Assembly: GCF_013407955.1 (NCBI RefSeq)
Contig: NZ_JACCBU010000001.1
Location: 1,674,001-1,738,000 of the forward strand
Direction: 5' to 3'
Length of the DNA stretch: 64,000 nucleotides
Source of the DNA: Microlunatus parietis
Lineage (GTDB): Bacteria; Actinomycetota; Actinomycetes; Propionibacteriales; Propionibacteriaceae
The notes beneath the pieces are model-generated. The model was not told the DNA's origin, did no database searches, and saw nothing but the letters and a program-made list of their open reading frames with translations. Both the position numbers and the translations under genes were made by a program. Below, one piece after another: positions 25,817-35,072 of this stretch. Each line of letters starts with the position of its first letter. Position 1 is the first letter of the stretch.

Positions 25817-26452
25817 GTGAGAGATGCCAATCCAGTTCGGTTGCTGATCCTCGGCCTGCTGGCCGACGGTCCCCTGCATGGTCACCAGATTCGCCGGACC
25901 GCAGAGGTGACTGGCATCGAGTCCTGGGGCGGAGTCAAGGTCGGTGCGTTGTACGGGATGCTGCACCGAATGGAGTCGGAAGGGCTGGTGGAGCCGGTTC
26001 GCACCGAACAGGACGGAGGCCGACCACAACGCACGGTGTATGCGATCACCGATGCGGGCCGAGCCGAACTCGCCGTCCACCTCGACCGCGCGCTGACCGG
26101 GCCGTTCGTTCGCTCGACCACCGTCGAAGCGGCGCTCAAGTGGCCGGGCGGTCTTGATCACGAGGCCCTGGCCAGCCGGCTCGCCGTGCGACGAGAAGCT
26201 CTGGCCGGGCAACTCGCCGAACTCGTTGCGTCCCGTGAGCTGCATCGGAGGGAAGATCATCTTTCGGCGGCAAGTCTGGCCGGGTTCCGGCGAACCGAAC
26301 TCCACCTCGAAGCCGAATTGGCCTGGCACCGGGAACTGGCCGAGATGCTCCCCGACATCGCGGAAGGAGACCGCCGGGATCGACCGGAGTCGCGATCACG
26401 GGCAGATCGAGCCGTGACGAAGTTACGCCCTCGCCGCGACGGCGCGTCATGA
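25817..26452 (+). CDS. PadR family transcriptional regulator
   Basis: A 211-residue repressor of the PadR family. The winged-helix domain occupies about residues 1-85 (RLLILGLLADGPLHGHQIRRTAEVTGI and GALYGMLHRMESEGLVEPVRTEQDGGRPQRTVYAITDAGRAEL), followed by a C-terminal coiled helical region used for dimerisation. PadR proteins commonly repress adjacent drug-efflux genes and release DNA when a drug binds. The stop overlaps the start of the ABC ATPase gene by 4 bases, so regulator and pump form one operon. By eye this cassette is less GC-rich than its surroundings, hinting at acquisition. Confidence 0.9.
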   Translation: MRDANPVRLLILGLLADGPLHGHQIRRTAEVTGIESWGGVKVGALYGMLHRMESEGLVEPVRTEQDGGRPQRTVYAITDAGRAELAVHLDRALTGPFVRSTTVEAALKWPGGLDHEALASRLAVRREALAGQLAELVASRELHRREDHLSAASLAGFRRTELHLEAELAWHRELAEMLPDIAEGDRRDRPESRSRADRAVTKLRPRRDGAS

Positions 26453-27408
26453 CCGACGCGATCGTGGCGCACAAGCTGGCCAAGAGGTATGGCGGAACGA
26501 TCGCCGTCGACGATGTGTCCTTTTCGGTCGCCGAAGGCGAAACGGTTTGCCTGCTGGGCCCCAACGGCGCCGGCAAGTCGACCACGGTTCGCATTCTGGC
26601 GACGCTGACCCGACCGGACGGCGGCAACGCGTGGGTCGCCGGATCTTCCGTATCGACGGATGCTCGGGCGATCCGTGCACGGATCGGCTACGTCGCACAG
26701 CACGCCGGCACCGACGTCCATCTGACCGGCCGCGAGAACCTGAGAATTCAGGCGGCGGCCCACGGGCTGCGCCGAACGGCGGCGGCGCGACGGACGACCG
26801 AACTGCTGGAGTTGGTCGGGCTGGCCGCGGCCGCTGATCGACTTGTCGGCACCTACTCGGGCGGAATGGCACGGCGGCTGGAGATCGCCATGGGGATCGT
26901 GCACGAGCCGGAGGTGATCTTTCTCGACGAACCGACGACCGGACTCGACCCCGAGGCACGGACGAGTCTCTGGACCGAGTTGTCGGAGATCGTACGCACG
27001 CGTCGGATCAGCATGCTCCTCACTACGCACTACCTCGACGAAGCCGATCAACTAGCCGACCGGGTGGTGATCATCAACCGTGGCACGGTGATCATCGATG
27101 GGACGCCGACGGCGCTCAAGGCACAGTTGCCCGGCGGTGGCTCGGTGATCATCGAGTTGACCCGGGTGCCACCGAAGGATGTCGTCAGCCGTGTGGTGCG
27201 CCGTGCCGGCTGTCACGATCTTGACCTCCAAGGGTCGAACCTGCGGGTCAGGACCGATCATGGACACCACAGCCTTCCCGTTCTCCTGAACGGACTCCGA
27301 GAGGCAGGTTTCGACGCGGCGTCGGCGGCGGTTGCTCAACCCACGCTCGATGACGTGTATCTGCACCACACTGGCCAGAGCCTTGCGACGACAGGGCCAT
27401 CGACGTGA
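26449..27408 (+). CDS. ABC-2 type transporter ATP-binding protein (DrrA-like drug exporter)
   Basis: A 319-residue ATPase of the daunorubicin-resistance (DrrA) group. Walker A is GPNGAGKST, the signature YSGGMARRLEIA, Walker B VIFLDEPTTGLD and the switch His is in LTTHYLDEAD. The C-terminal 90 residues form the usual DrrA extension. It energises efflux through the permease encoded next, with which it overlaps by 4 bases. Substrate is unknown; drugs or antibiotics are typical. Confidence 0.93.
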   Translation: MTDAIVAHKLAKRYGGTIAVDDVSFSVAEGETVCLLGPNGAGKSTTVRILATLTRPDGGNAWVAGSSVSTDARAIRARIGYVAQHAGTDVHLTGRENLRIQAAAHGLRRTAAARRTTELLELVGLAAAADRLVGTYSGGMARRLEIAMGIVHEPEVIFLDEPTTGLDPEARTSLWTELSEIVRTRRISMLLTTHYLDEADQLADRVVIINRGTVIIDGTPTALKAQLPGGGSVIIELTRVPPKDVVSRVVRRAGCHDLDLQGSNLRVRTDHGHHSLPVLLNGLREAGFDAASAAVAQPTLDDVYLHHTGQSLATTGPST

Positions 27409-28175
27409 CCCTGTGGCAGGGCCAAACGGCACTCCTCAACCGAGGATTCCGGCTGATCGGACGTCAACCGGTCGCGATCGCGATGATGGTGGTTCAGCCG
27501 TTGGTTTGGCTGCTGGTGTACGGCCAGCTCTTCCATGCGCTCCCGAGGCTCGGTGGCTTCGGAACGAGCAACTACCTCGACTACCTTGCGCCGGGCATTG
27601 CGATCTTCGCCGCCTTCAATCACGGGGCTTGGGAGGGCGGCGGCGTCGTCAATGATCTTGAACGAGGAACGATCGACAGATTCCTGGCGACCCCGCTGCC
27701 ACCGTTCGCTCTGCTATGGTCACGGAGCCTCCAGGCAGCGATCGTCGGTGGCACCCAAGCGGCATTCATCGTCATCGTCGCGGTCGCGTTCGGTGCTGAG
27801 CTTCGCGGCGGGCTGGCCGGGTTCCTGGTCATTTTGGCCGCCGCCACGCTCGTGTGTCTGGCCTTCGCGACGGCGAATCATGCCCTCGCCCTGGTCGTGC
27901 GGCGTTCTGAGACGATGACCATGATCGGATTGTTCACCACATTTCCGCTGATGTTCTCGTCCACGATGTTCACCGCCACCGCATTGATGCCCGTGTGGAT
28001 GCAGCACGTCGCAACCTTCAATCCGGTGAACTGGGCTGTTGAAGCAGCCCGGTCAGCGATGCTCGGCACCAACTGGGTCACGGCCATCGGACACCTGGCG
28101 GCGCTCGCGGTGCTCCTCATCGTCACGACGACGTCGGCCCGGCTTGCACTCGCCCGATATCAGAGAAGCCTTTAG
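27405..28175 (+). CDS. ABC-2 type transporter permease (DrrB-like)
   Basis: A 256-residue permease with six spans of the ABC-2 family. RQPVAIAMMVVQPLVWLLVYGQLF at the N-terminus and DLERGTIDRFLATPLPPFALLWSRSLQ in the first loop are typical of DrrB proteins. The last span precedes a short basic tail (RLALARYQRSL). It is third gene of the PadR-DrrA-DrrB cassette and is translationally coupled to the ATPase. Its end is 29 bp from that of the convergent MerR gene. Confidence 0.9.
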   Translation: MTLWQGQTALLNRGFRLIGRQPVAIAMMVVQPLVWLLVYGQLFHALPRLGGFGTSNYLDYLAPGIAIFAAFNHGAWEGGGVVNDLERGTIDRFLATPLPPFALLWSRSLQAAIVGGTQAAFIVIVAVAFGAELRGGLAGFLVILAAATLVCLAFATANHALALVVRRSETMTMIGLFTTFPLMFSSTMFTATALMPVWMQHVATFNPVNWAVEAARSAMLGTNWVTAIGHLAALAVLLIVTTTSARLALARYQRSL

Positions 28176-28204
28176 ACGATGCTCGAGGGCCCGATCAATC
28201 GCCG

Positions 28205-28624
28205 CTACGCCTCCGTCACGGCCGGCGCACGGCGGCACGAGCTGATCTTGCGATTGATCAACTCAGGATCTCGTTGCAGGTCGGCGATGTGGGCCTGGGC
28301 GCGGTCTCGGTGTGCCTCCAGCACAAGGGCGCGGTCGACATCGGTCGACGGCCCACCTCGCACCAGCTCGGCGTACCGGTGCATCTCGACTACCGGGATC
28401 CTGGTCGCCCGGAGCCTGATCAGCAGTACCAGCCGCTTCAGATCCCGGCGGTCGAACTGCCGCCGGCCGGCCGAGTCTCGCGGCACCTGGTCGAGCAGCC
28501 CTTCGCGTTCGTACCAGCGCAGGGTGTCGATCGACAGCCCGGTCGGCGCCGAGACCTGCCCGATCGCCAGCGGCCCGTCGGTGCCCGGATCGAGGTCAGG
28601 CACGCCGCTGGTCTCGTCGTCCAT
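28205..28624 (-). CDS. MerR family regulator
   Basis: A 139-residue regulator. The DNA-binding domain is LAIGQVSAPTGLSIDTLRWYEREGLLDQVPRDSAGRRQFDRRDLKRLVLLIRLR (about 19-72), followed by a dimerisation helix and a short tail rich in Arg. No Cys-rich metal site is seen, though Cys130 is present. The promoter region holds a perfect inverted repeat inside a 19-bp spacer (28631-28661), the layout MerR proteins use for activation and autoregulation. ATG at 28624 stands 6 bases after the -10. Confidence 0.88.
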   Translation of the reverse strand: MDDETSGVPDLDPGTDGPLAIGQVSAPTGLSIDTLRWYEREGLLDQVPRDSAGRRQFDRRDLKRLVLLIRLRATRIPVVEMHRYAELVRGGPSTDVDRALVLEAHRDRAQAHIADLQRDPELINRKISSCRRAPAVTEA

Positions 28625-28630
28625 CCCGAG

Positions 28631-28661
28631 AGCTTGCCTCCTGGAGTGCGCTCCAGGTCAA
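28631..28661 (-). promoter_or_regulatory. MerR-type promoter with inverted repeat in a 19-bp spacer
   Basis: On the minus strand TTGACC (28661-28656) and CAAGCT (28636-28631) are separated by exactly 19 bases. The spacer holds a perfect inverted repeat, CCTGGAG-TGCG-CTCCAGG as read on the plus strand (28640-28657). The -10 is 6 bases from the MerR ATG. A long 19-bp spacer under a MerR-type palindrome is the classical arrangement for DNA-distortion activation. The repeat resembles ZntR/CueR-type operators in shape. Confidence 0.75.
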
Positions 28662-29062
28662 GCGAACGGTCGGGGGATCGGCCTAGGGAACGAGGGGTTC
28701 GGTGTCCACAGCCCGAAGGAGACGCCGGTCGGCTCCCGGAACGTCGCGAACCAGCGGTCATCGCCGCCGAGTTCGGTCCTGGTCCGTTCGATCGCTCCGC
28801 CCAGGGCGGTGACCTGGTCGAGTTTGGACTCGAGATCGGCGACCTGGACGTACACCCGCGTCCCCACCGCGGGCCGCCGGTCGGCCGCCGCTCGCTGCAG
28901 ACCTCCGATTCCCGAGCCGTTGGCCATGATCAGCCAGTAGTCGGCGCCGAGCTCCGAATCGGCGAACACTTCGCCGAACGACCAGCCGAACAGCGCGGAC
29001 AGGAACGACTGCGCGCGCTCGGGGTCGGGCGATTCGATCTCCCACCAGACGATCTCGTCCAT
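28658..29062 (-). CDS. VOC superfamily protein
   Basis: A 134-residue single-domain protein with the glyoxalase/bleomycin-resistance fold: MDEIVWWEIESPDPERAQSFLSALFGWSF opens the first module and FATFREPTGVSFGLWTPNP closes the second. It resembles the group of actinobacterial VOC proteins that lack a known substrate. TAGGCT (29074-29069) stands 6 bases before the ATG. Its stop codon overlaps the -35 element of the MerR promoter downstream, so the two genes share little space and the MerR gene has its own promoter. Confidence 0.83.
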   Translation of the reverse strand: MDEIVWWEIESPDPERAQSFLSALFGWSFGEVFADSELGADYWLIMANGSGIGGLQRAAADRRPAVGTRVYVQVADLESKLDQVTALGGAIERTRTELGGDDRWFATFREPTGVSFGLWTPNPSFPRPIPRPFA

Positions 29063-29127
29063 GCGCCCAGCCTAGGGAGTTTCGCGAGTCCGATCGCGTA
29101 CAGCAGCTGCACCGACGAGGACCATGA

Positions 29128-29922
29128 TCATCCGGGCGGCAGCATCAGCGTGGCACCCAACGCTGCGGCGAGGCGGCTCATGGTCCGGCGACTGAGCTCG
29201 TCGCCGGCATGCTCGGGCAGCCAGGCGCCGGCCACATGGGCGCCGGCGATGTGGGCGGTGGCGCTGGCGGCAGCCAGGCATTCCTCGATCAGGGAAAGGG
29301 AAGGTCCTGGCCCGGATGGGAACCGTGCGCCAGGGACCTGGGCTTCGTCGATCACGTCGATGTCGAGGTGGAGATAGACGGGTACGGGCCCGAGCCGGCC
29401 GAGGGCGGACACGATCGCGTCGGGATCGGCGGTTATCCGACGGACCTGGCTGCTCCTGAGGGCGTCGCGTTCGGCGGGGTCGAGATCGCGGGCATCGGCG
29501 AGCACAACGGCGGCCTCGGGTACGGCCCGCAGCCCGAGCGTGTCATCGAAAAGGTCTGGCGCGCGACCGGTCAGCATCGCGAGTGCCATCCCGCCGACGT
29601 ACCCGCTGGTCGAGGTGGCGGGCGTGTTGAAGTCACCGTGCGCGTCGAGCCACAGCACGGCCAGGTCTTGATGGCGGCGCTGCAGGCCGGCCACGGTCGC
29701 CCGGGCCGTGGGACAGTCGCCCGAGAGCACCAGCGGCCTGGCGACCCGTGCAACCGCGTCGAAAACGGCCCGGTGCAGCAGGCTCATCCGGGCGGGGACG
29801 GAGCCGGAAGGAAGCTGCGGACGGACGACCTCGGTTGCCGTGGCGGGGATCGGGAAACCCGAGAGGTGCTCGTCGAGGTGCCAGGGCGTGACGATCAGAT
29901 CCCAGGCGCCGTGATCAACCAT
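29128..29922 (-). CDS. Arginase/agmatinase family protein (ureohydrolase fold)
   Basis: A 264-residue protein of the ureohydrolase superfamily, which hydrolyses guanidino groups at a binuclear manganese site. Metal motifs are seen as WLDAHGDFNTP (DAHxD) and LHLDIDVID (DxD). The first metal-ligand loop reads LSGDCPT, so Cys stands where classical arginases have His (GGDH); a GDC version is also known to me from other bacterial relatives. GGAG precedes the ATG at 29922. The substrate may be arginine, agmatine or another guanidino acid. Confidence 0.82.
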   Translation of the reverse strand: MVDHGAWDLIVTPWHLDEHLSGFPIPATATEVVRPQLPSGSVPARMSLLHRAVFDAVARVARPLVLSGDCPTARATVAGLQRRHQDLAVLWLDAHGDFNTPATSTSGYVGGMALAMLTGRAPDLFDDTLGLRAVPEAAVVLADARDLDPAERDALRSSQVRRITADPDAIVSALGRLGPVPVYLHLDIDVIDEAQVPGARFPSGPGPSLSLIEECLAAASATAHIAGAHVAGAWLPEHAGDELSRRTMSRLAAALGATLMLPPG

Positions 29923-30050
29923 GACGTGGCTCCTTCAAATTCGCGCGAGAAAGCTGCGCCCCAGATGTCGGATCGTCCGCGAACCCTTCGTGGAGGGATT
30001 GACGCGGCTACCCGCCGCTGAGAAGAACGCTACCGACACGAGGAGCAGCC

Positions 30051-30389
30051 ATGACCCAATACATCATCTACTTCAACCAGCAGTGGGTCGGCCACCACAG
30101 CGACGACTGGTTCGCCAACCGCGGCCCGCTCGCCGCTGCTGTCGTGGACGAGATGAAGAACGCCGGCGTGTACGTGTTCGCCGGCGGGCTGCACGACATC
30201 GACACCGCCTTCCACGCCGACGCGACCAGCGGCACGGTCAAGATCACCGACGGACCGTACGCTCCCGCTGAGGCGTACCTCGGCGGGCTGACGGTTGTGG
30301 ACGTCCCCGACCTCGAGGAAGCGAAACGGTGGGCCGGCAAGCTCGCCGAGGCATGCGGCTGGCCCCAGGAGGTCCGCCGGGTCGAGTGA
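30051..30389 (+). CDS. YCII (DGPF) domain protein
   Basis: A 112-residue single-domain protein of the YciI-like family. DGPYAPAEAYLGGLTVVDVPDLEEAKRWA (about 67-95) is the typical DGPF-like core. Such proteins are dimers with a proposed His/Asp active site; the reaction is unknown. Many are encoded beside ECF42 sigma factors, and a second YCII gene next to such a factor lies at 33514. GAGGAG upstream gives a good ribosome binding site. Confidence 0.85.
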   Translation: MTQYIIYFNQQWVGHHSDDWFANRGPLAAAVVDEMKNAGVYVFAGGLHDIDTAFHADATSGTVKITDGPYAPAEAYLGGLTVVDVPDLEEAKRWAGKLAEACGWPQEVRRVE

Positions 30390-30519
30390 GCCCACTCTCG
30401 GCACGAAGGCGGCGGCCGCAGTCAACGTTGGAGCGTGTTCGACGACGTCCCCGTTCCAGATCAACGTCAGCTGTTGGCGCCCAGGTCCGGCCTTCATGCA
30501 AGTAGGCACGTCGTTAGCT

Positions 30520-30738
30520 TCATCTGTTCTCCTTAGATGCAACTACCGCGTGCGATACGCCGAACAATACTCAGGAGCGGGCGGCGTTCAGACCTACCGC
30601 GCAATGTCCCAACTGGAACGCGCAGGATTCATCCAGGAGATCACTGGGCGCAAGCGCGACAGGATCTGGGCCGCGTCCGACCTGTTGGCCGAACTGGAGG
30701 ACCTGGACCGCCGGATACAAGAGTCCATGAGGGACTGA
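30520..30738 (+). pseudogene. Remnant of a Fic/DOC family protein (C-terminal winged-helix part)
   Basis: The last about 60 codons read TYRAMSQLERAGFIQEITGRKRDRIWAASDLLAELEDLD, which matches the C-terminal winged-helix tail of actinobacterial Fic proteins (usual pattern: LEEAGILREITGR.R.RVWVAS.LL). The Fic core with the HPFxxGNGR motif is missing, and there is no convincing start. The 376-base gap 30390-30765 otherwise holds nothing I can recognise. I take this as a decayed AMP-transferase gene. Confidence 0.65.
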
Positions 30739-30765
30739 GAGTCCTATAGACAGCACCTCACGCAG

Positions 30766-31839
<1,074 letters not shown>

Positions 31840-31893
31840 GGGCGCACGATACCCGGATCTGGACAAGGGCTCCCGATCGCGCCACGGCCACCC

Positions 31894-31923
31894 TTAGACT
31901 CGTCTTCGTATATCGGTAATAAT
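31894..31923 (+). promoter_or_regulatory. Housekeeping-type promoter for the gene at 31948
   Basis: TTAGAC (31894-31899) and TAATAAT (31917-31923) are separated by 17 bases, a close match to a sigma-70-type promoter and unusually AT-rich for this chromosome. A short leader with GAAGGG leads to the ATG at 31948. In contrast to most starts here, this one has both a leader and a Shine-Dalgarno sequence. Confidence 0.65.
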
Positions 31924-31947
31924 TTCGACTATTCGAAGGGTTACGCG

Positions 31948-33384
31948 ATGAGCGAGCCGTCGCCGCAGACCCGTTTCCGGGCCGCCGGACTGCGTGATCG
32001 GATTCCGCCCGGCGGGATCAGGTCGGCCCTGGTCGGCGGCAACACCGTCGGCGGCTGGATTCGCGAGGCCGCGCCGCGCACCGACGGGTACCGGCACGTC
32101 GACACCCCGGCCATGATCAACAGGCTGCGCGACCTCGGCGCGAACCACTACTGCTTCGGCATCTGGGACTCGCCGACCGACTTCGATGATCTTCGGTTCG
32201 AGTTCGCGCCCGCCGCCCAGGAGGCCGGCCTGCAACTGCTGCCGTACGTCGTGCCGCCGTCGGAGACGTTCAGCTGGGGCAAGGCGTCGCGGCCGTACCG
32301 GATGGACTACATCGCTTGGGCGGAAGCGTTCGCGCGGCTGGCGCTGGACTTCCCGGTGATCACCGCCTGGGCGATCGACGACTTCGACTGGGCCGAGAAC
32401 CCCTCGGTCTTCACGCCCGACTATCTGGCCCGGATCCGTACCGCACAACTCGCGATCAACCCAGAACTCGGCTTCTTCACCTGCGCCTACCGGCCGGCCG
32501 CGACCTCCGACGCATTCATGATCAAGTACGGACCGTACCTCGACGGGATCATCTTTCCGTTCCTCGACGGCGGCAATTTCAACACGATCCGGACCGACCA
32601 GGTCGGCGCTGACCTCGCGGCGGTGACCGAAACCGCCGGCCGATACGACGTGGAGGTGATCTTGCTCGGCTACGCCGGTCGCTGGCTGGCCGGGCTGCTG
32701 CCGCCGACCGCCGAGTACGCGGCCGGTTGCCTCGGTCCCGCGGTCGCCGCCGCCTCGTCCGGCCAGTTGCTCGGCGTCGTCGCGTACGGGCTCCAGCTGG
32801 ACGGGGCACCGACCATCGCCAACGAGCGGCGTTCGATGTACGGGGACGGTCGCGGAGTCCTGGTCTCCGGTCAGGTCCCGCTCACCGCAGGCCAGTACGC
32901 CCAGCTGTCCACCCCGATCACGGTCCAGCCGGACAGCCCGCGGCACGAGCTCAGCTTCTGGCACTCCCGAGCGTTCGGCGCCGAGCATCCGCCGCGGCGG
33001 GGCGACTTCGAGATCGGCGTCTTCCTGGACGACGAACAGGTGTGGACCGGCGACGTCCACGACGCGACCTGGCAGCAGCTCTGGGTCCAGGGCCACGTGC
33101 TGCAGGGCCCGGTCGACGTGTCGACCGCCCTGCGCGGGAAGACCGAGGCGACGTTGCGGTTCCGGCTCACCGCGCTGCGAGACCTGGACGCTTCGAGCAT
33201 CGATGTCGGGCTGGACACCATCGAGACGATCGGCTTCACCGTGCCCGATCCCGGCTTCGAGGATCCCGCAGCCTGGCGGATCGACGGCACCGGCGGCCCG
33301 ATCGTCGCCGCGGTCGACCTCTTCGAGCCCGACCGCCCAGAACGCATCTTTGCCACCGTCCGCGACCTCTACCGAGCCGGTTGA
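31948..33384 (+). CDS. Unrecognised protein, possibly a carbohydrate-active enzyme
   Basis: A 478-residue cytoplasmic-looking protein I cannot place in a family. Residues about 25-310 read like a beta/alpha barrel: TPAMINRLRDLGANHYCFGIWDSP, LQLLPYVVPPSETFSWG, ITAWAIDDFDWAENP and LDGIIFPFLDGGNF look like successive strands ending in acidic residues, as in glycoside hydrolase-like proteins. Residues about 320-450 look like a beta-sandwich (ELSFWHSRAFGAEHPPRRGDFEIGVFLDDEQVWTGDVH). Asp-Asp and Glu in AIDDFDWAEN are the best active-site candidates. It has its own strong promoter and no neighbours in the pathway sense. Confidence 0.6.
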   Translation: MSEPSPQTRFRAAGLRDRIPPGGIRSALVGGNTVGGWIREAAPRTDGYRHVDTPAMINRLRDLGANHYCFGIWDSPTDFDDLRFEFAPAAQEAGLQLLPYVVPPSETFSWGKASRPYRMDYIAWAEAFARLALDFPVITAWAIDDFDWAENPSVFTPDYLARIRTAQLAINPELGFFTCAYRPAATSDAFMIKYGPYLDGIIFPFLDGGNFNTIRTDQVGADLAAVTETAGRYDVEVILLGYAGRWLAGLLPPTAEYAAGCLGPAVAAASSGQLLGVVAYGLQLDGAPTIANERRSMYGDGRGVLVSGQVPLTAGQYAQLSTPITVQPDSPRHELSFWHSRAFGAEHPPRRGDFEIGVFLDDEQVWTGDVHDATWQQLWVQGHVLQGPVDVSTALRGKTEATLRFRLTALRDLDASSIDVGLDTIETIGFTVPDPGFEDPAAWRIDGTGGPIVAAVDLFEPDRPERIFATVRDLYRAG

Positions 33385-33401
33385 TCAACTTCCTCGCGTG
33401 C

Positions 33402-33467
33402 ATCCGCGACCGTTCCGCGCAACCGCGACCGCTGCAACAGTCGCGGACAGGTGCAACGGTCGCGGAT
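33402..33467. repeat. Nested inverted repeats before the YCII-ECF42 operon
   Basis: ATCCGCGACCGTT (33402-33414) pairs perfectly with AACGGTCGCGGAT (33455-33467). Inside, CCGCGAC (33423-33429) pairs with GTCGCGG (33440-33446). The block lies 18 bp after the stop of the preceding gene and 46 bp before the YCII start. It could terminate the upstream transcript or serve as a multi-site operator, since the CGCGAC word occurs four times. Confidence 0.6.
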
Positions 33468-33513
33468 GTTGGATGCGCGCTTGCGCTCGGCGCAAGATGT
33501 CAGACTGTCGCCC

Positions 33514-33849
33514 ATGAAGTACGTGCTGCTGATCTGCGACGACGAGACGGCATCGCCCAGCAACGAGGAGCTGGACGCCGACCCGGTGCACCAGGCCTGG
33601 GTGGCGGACCTGGAGCGCCGCGGCGCCGAGATCTTCGGGGCCAGACTGCGTCCGGTGGTCGACGCGACGACGGTCCGGGTCCGGGACGGCGAGACGCTGG
33701 TCTCGGACGGGCCGTTCGCCGAGACCAAGGACTTCGTCGGCGGCTTCGTGGTGCTCGATTGCGCCGACCTCGACGAGGCGATCGCGATCGCCAAGGGGCA
33801 TCCGTACGCCCACTGGGGCAGCATCGAGATCCGACCGGTCTGGGAATGA
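33514..33849 (+). CDS. YCII (DGPF) domain protein linked to the ECF42 sigma factor
   Basis: A 111-residue protein beginning MKYVLLICDDET with the family core DGPFAETKDFVGGFVVLDCADLDEAIAIAKGHP. DGPF proteins of this exact type are the usual partners and regulatory targets of ECF42 sigma factors. Its stop overlaps the sigma factor's start by 4 bases (ATGA), so both are made together. CAGACT lies 7 bases before the ATG, an imperfect leaderless promoter. Biochemical role is unknown. Confidence 0.9.
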   Translation: MKYVLLICDDETASPSNEELDADPVHQAWVADLERRGAEIFGARLRPVVDATTVRVRDGETLVSDGPFAETKDFVGGFVVLDCADLDEAIAIAKGHPYAHWGSIEIRPVWE

Positions 33850-35054
33850 CCGAGGCGGAGGTCCAGGCGGCGGTCGCCGCGGCGTACCGGGACGAGTGGG
33901 GCCAGATCGTCGCGACCCTGATCGGCCTGACCCGGGACTGGGATCTGGCCGAAGACTGCGCGCAGGAGGCGTTCGCGGCGGCGTTGACGACCTGGCCGCG
34001 GGACGGGATTCCGAAGCGGCCGGGCGCCTGGCTGACCACGGCGGCCCGCAACCGGGCCATGGACCGGCTGCGCCGGGACACGGTCGGCCGGTCCAAGCTT
34101 CGGCAACTGGCGGTGCTGTCCCGCGACCCGACCGAGCCGGCCGAGATCCCCGACGAGCGACTGCGATTGATCTTCACCTGCTGCCACCCGGCGCTGCCGT
34201 TCGAGGCCCGGGTCGCCCTCACGCTGCGGACCCTGACCGGGCTCAGCACCGCGGAGATCGCGAAGGCGTTCCTGACCGCCGAGCCGACGATGGCGCAGCG
34301 GCTGGTCCGGGCCAAGCGCAAGATCACCGAGGCCGGCATCCCCTACCGGGTGCCGCCGGCAGACCTGCTCCCGGAGCGGCTGACGGCCGTGCTCGCCGTC
34401 CTGTACTTGATCTTCAATCAGGGGTACGACGACGAGGACGGCAGCCGCGCCCTGACCGCGGAGGCCATCCACCTGGCCCGGGTGCTGGCCGGACTGATGC
34501 CCACCGAGCCCGAGCCGCTCGGCCTACTGGCCTTGCTGTTGCTGCACGAATCACGCCGGGCCACCCGGACCGACGACGGGGTGTTGATCACGCTGGAGCA
34601 GCAGGACCGGAGCCGGTGGGACCGGACCTTGATCGACGAGGGCGTCGCGGTCCTGGACCGCGCGCTGCCGTTGCGCCGCCGCGGGCCGTACCAGCTGCAG
34701 GCCGCGATCGCCGCCTGCCACGCCACGGCGCCCGATCCGCAGAGCACGGACTGGCCGCAGATCGCGGCGCTCTACCGCGAGCTGGCCCGGCTGGCGCCGT
34801 CGCCGGTGGTCGAGCTCAATCGGGCGGTCGCGGTCGCGATGTCCGACGGGATCCCGACCGGGCTGGCCCTGGTCGACGAGCTCGTGGAGTCCGGCAAGCT
34901 CAGCGGCTACCACCTGCTGCCGGCGACCCGGGCCGACCTGCTCCGCCGCGCGGGCCGGACGGAGGAGGCCGAGGCGGCGTACCAGGAGGCCCTGCGGCTG
35001 GCCCCGACCGACGCGGATCGTCGCTATCTGGCCGGCCGCCTCGACGACCTCTGA
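33846..35054 (+). CDS. ECF42-type RNA polymerase sigma factor with C-terminal TPR-like extension
   Basis: A 402-residue extracytoplasmic-function sigma factor. Region 2 is about 10-85 (WDLAEDCAQEAFAAALTTWP and AWLTTAARNRAMDRLRR) and region 4 about 120-170 (ARVALTLRTLTGLSTAEIAKAFLTAEPTMAQRLVRAKRKI). About 230 further residues form the C-terminal extension characteristic of ECF42 (LYLIFNQGYDDEDG, later ELNRAVAVAMSDGIPTGLALVDEL and RAGRTEEAEAAYQEALRLAPTDADRRYL, TPR-like). In this group the extension is needed for activity in place of an anti-sigma factor. It likely controls its own operon and the DUF899 gene downstream. Confidence 0.93.
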   Translation: MTEAEVQAAVAAAYRDEWGQIVATLIGLTRDWDLAEDCAQEAFAAALTTWPRDGIPKRPGAWLTTAARNRAMDRLRRDTVGRSKLRQLAVLSRDPTEPAEIPDERLRLIFTCCHPALPFEARVALTLRTLTGLSTAEIAKAFLTAEPTMAQRLVRAKRKITEAGIPYRVPPADLLPERLTAVLAVLYLIFNQGYDDEDGSRALTAEAIHLARVLAGLMPTEPEPLGLLALLLLHESRRATRTDDGVLITLEQQDRSRWDRTLIDEGVAVLDRALPLRRRGPYQLQAAIAACHATAPDPQSTDWPQIAALYRELARLAPSPVVELNRAVAVAMSDGIPTGLALVDELVESGKLSGYHLLPATRADLLRRAGRTEEAEAAYQEALRLAPTDADRRYLAGRLDDL

Positions 35055-35072
35055 GAAATTCTCGTCCGGTGC

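Noticed and set aside
30030..30542. Minus-strand frame across the YCII gene and the gap before ychF
   Set aside because: Looks superficially protein-like near LTLIWNGDVVEHAPTL but has no domain and is antisense to a clear YCII gene.
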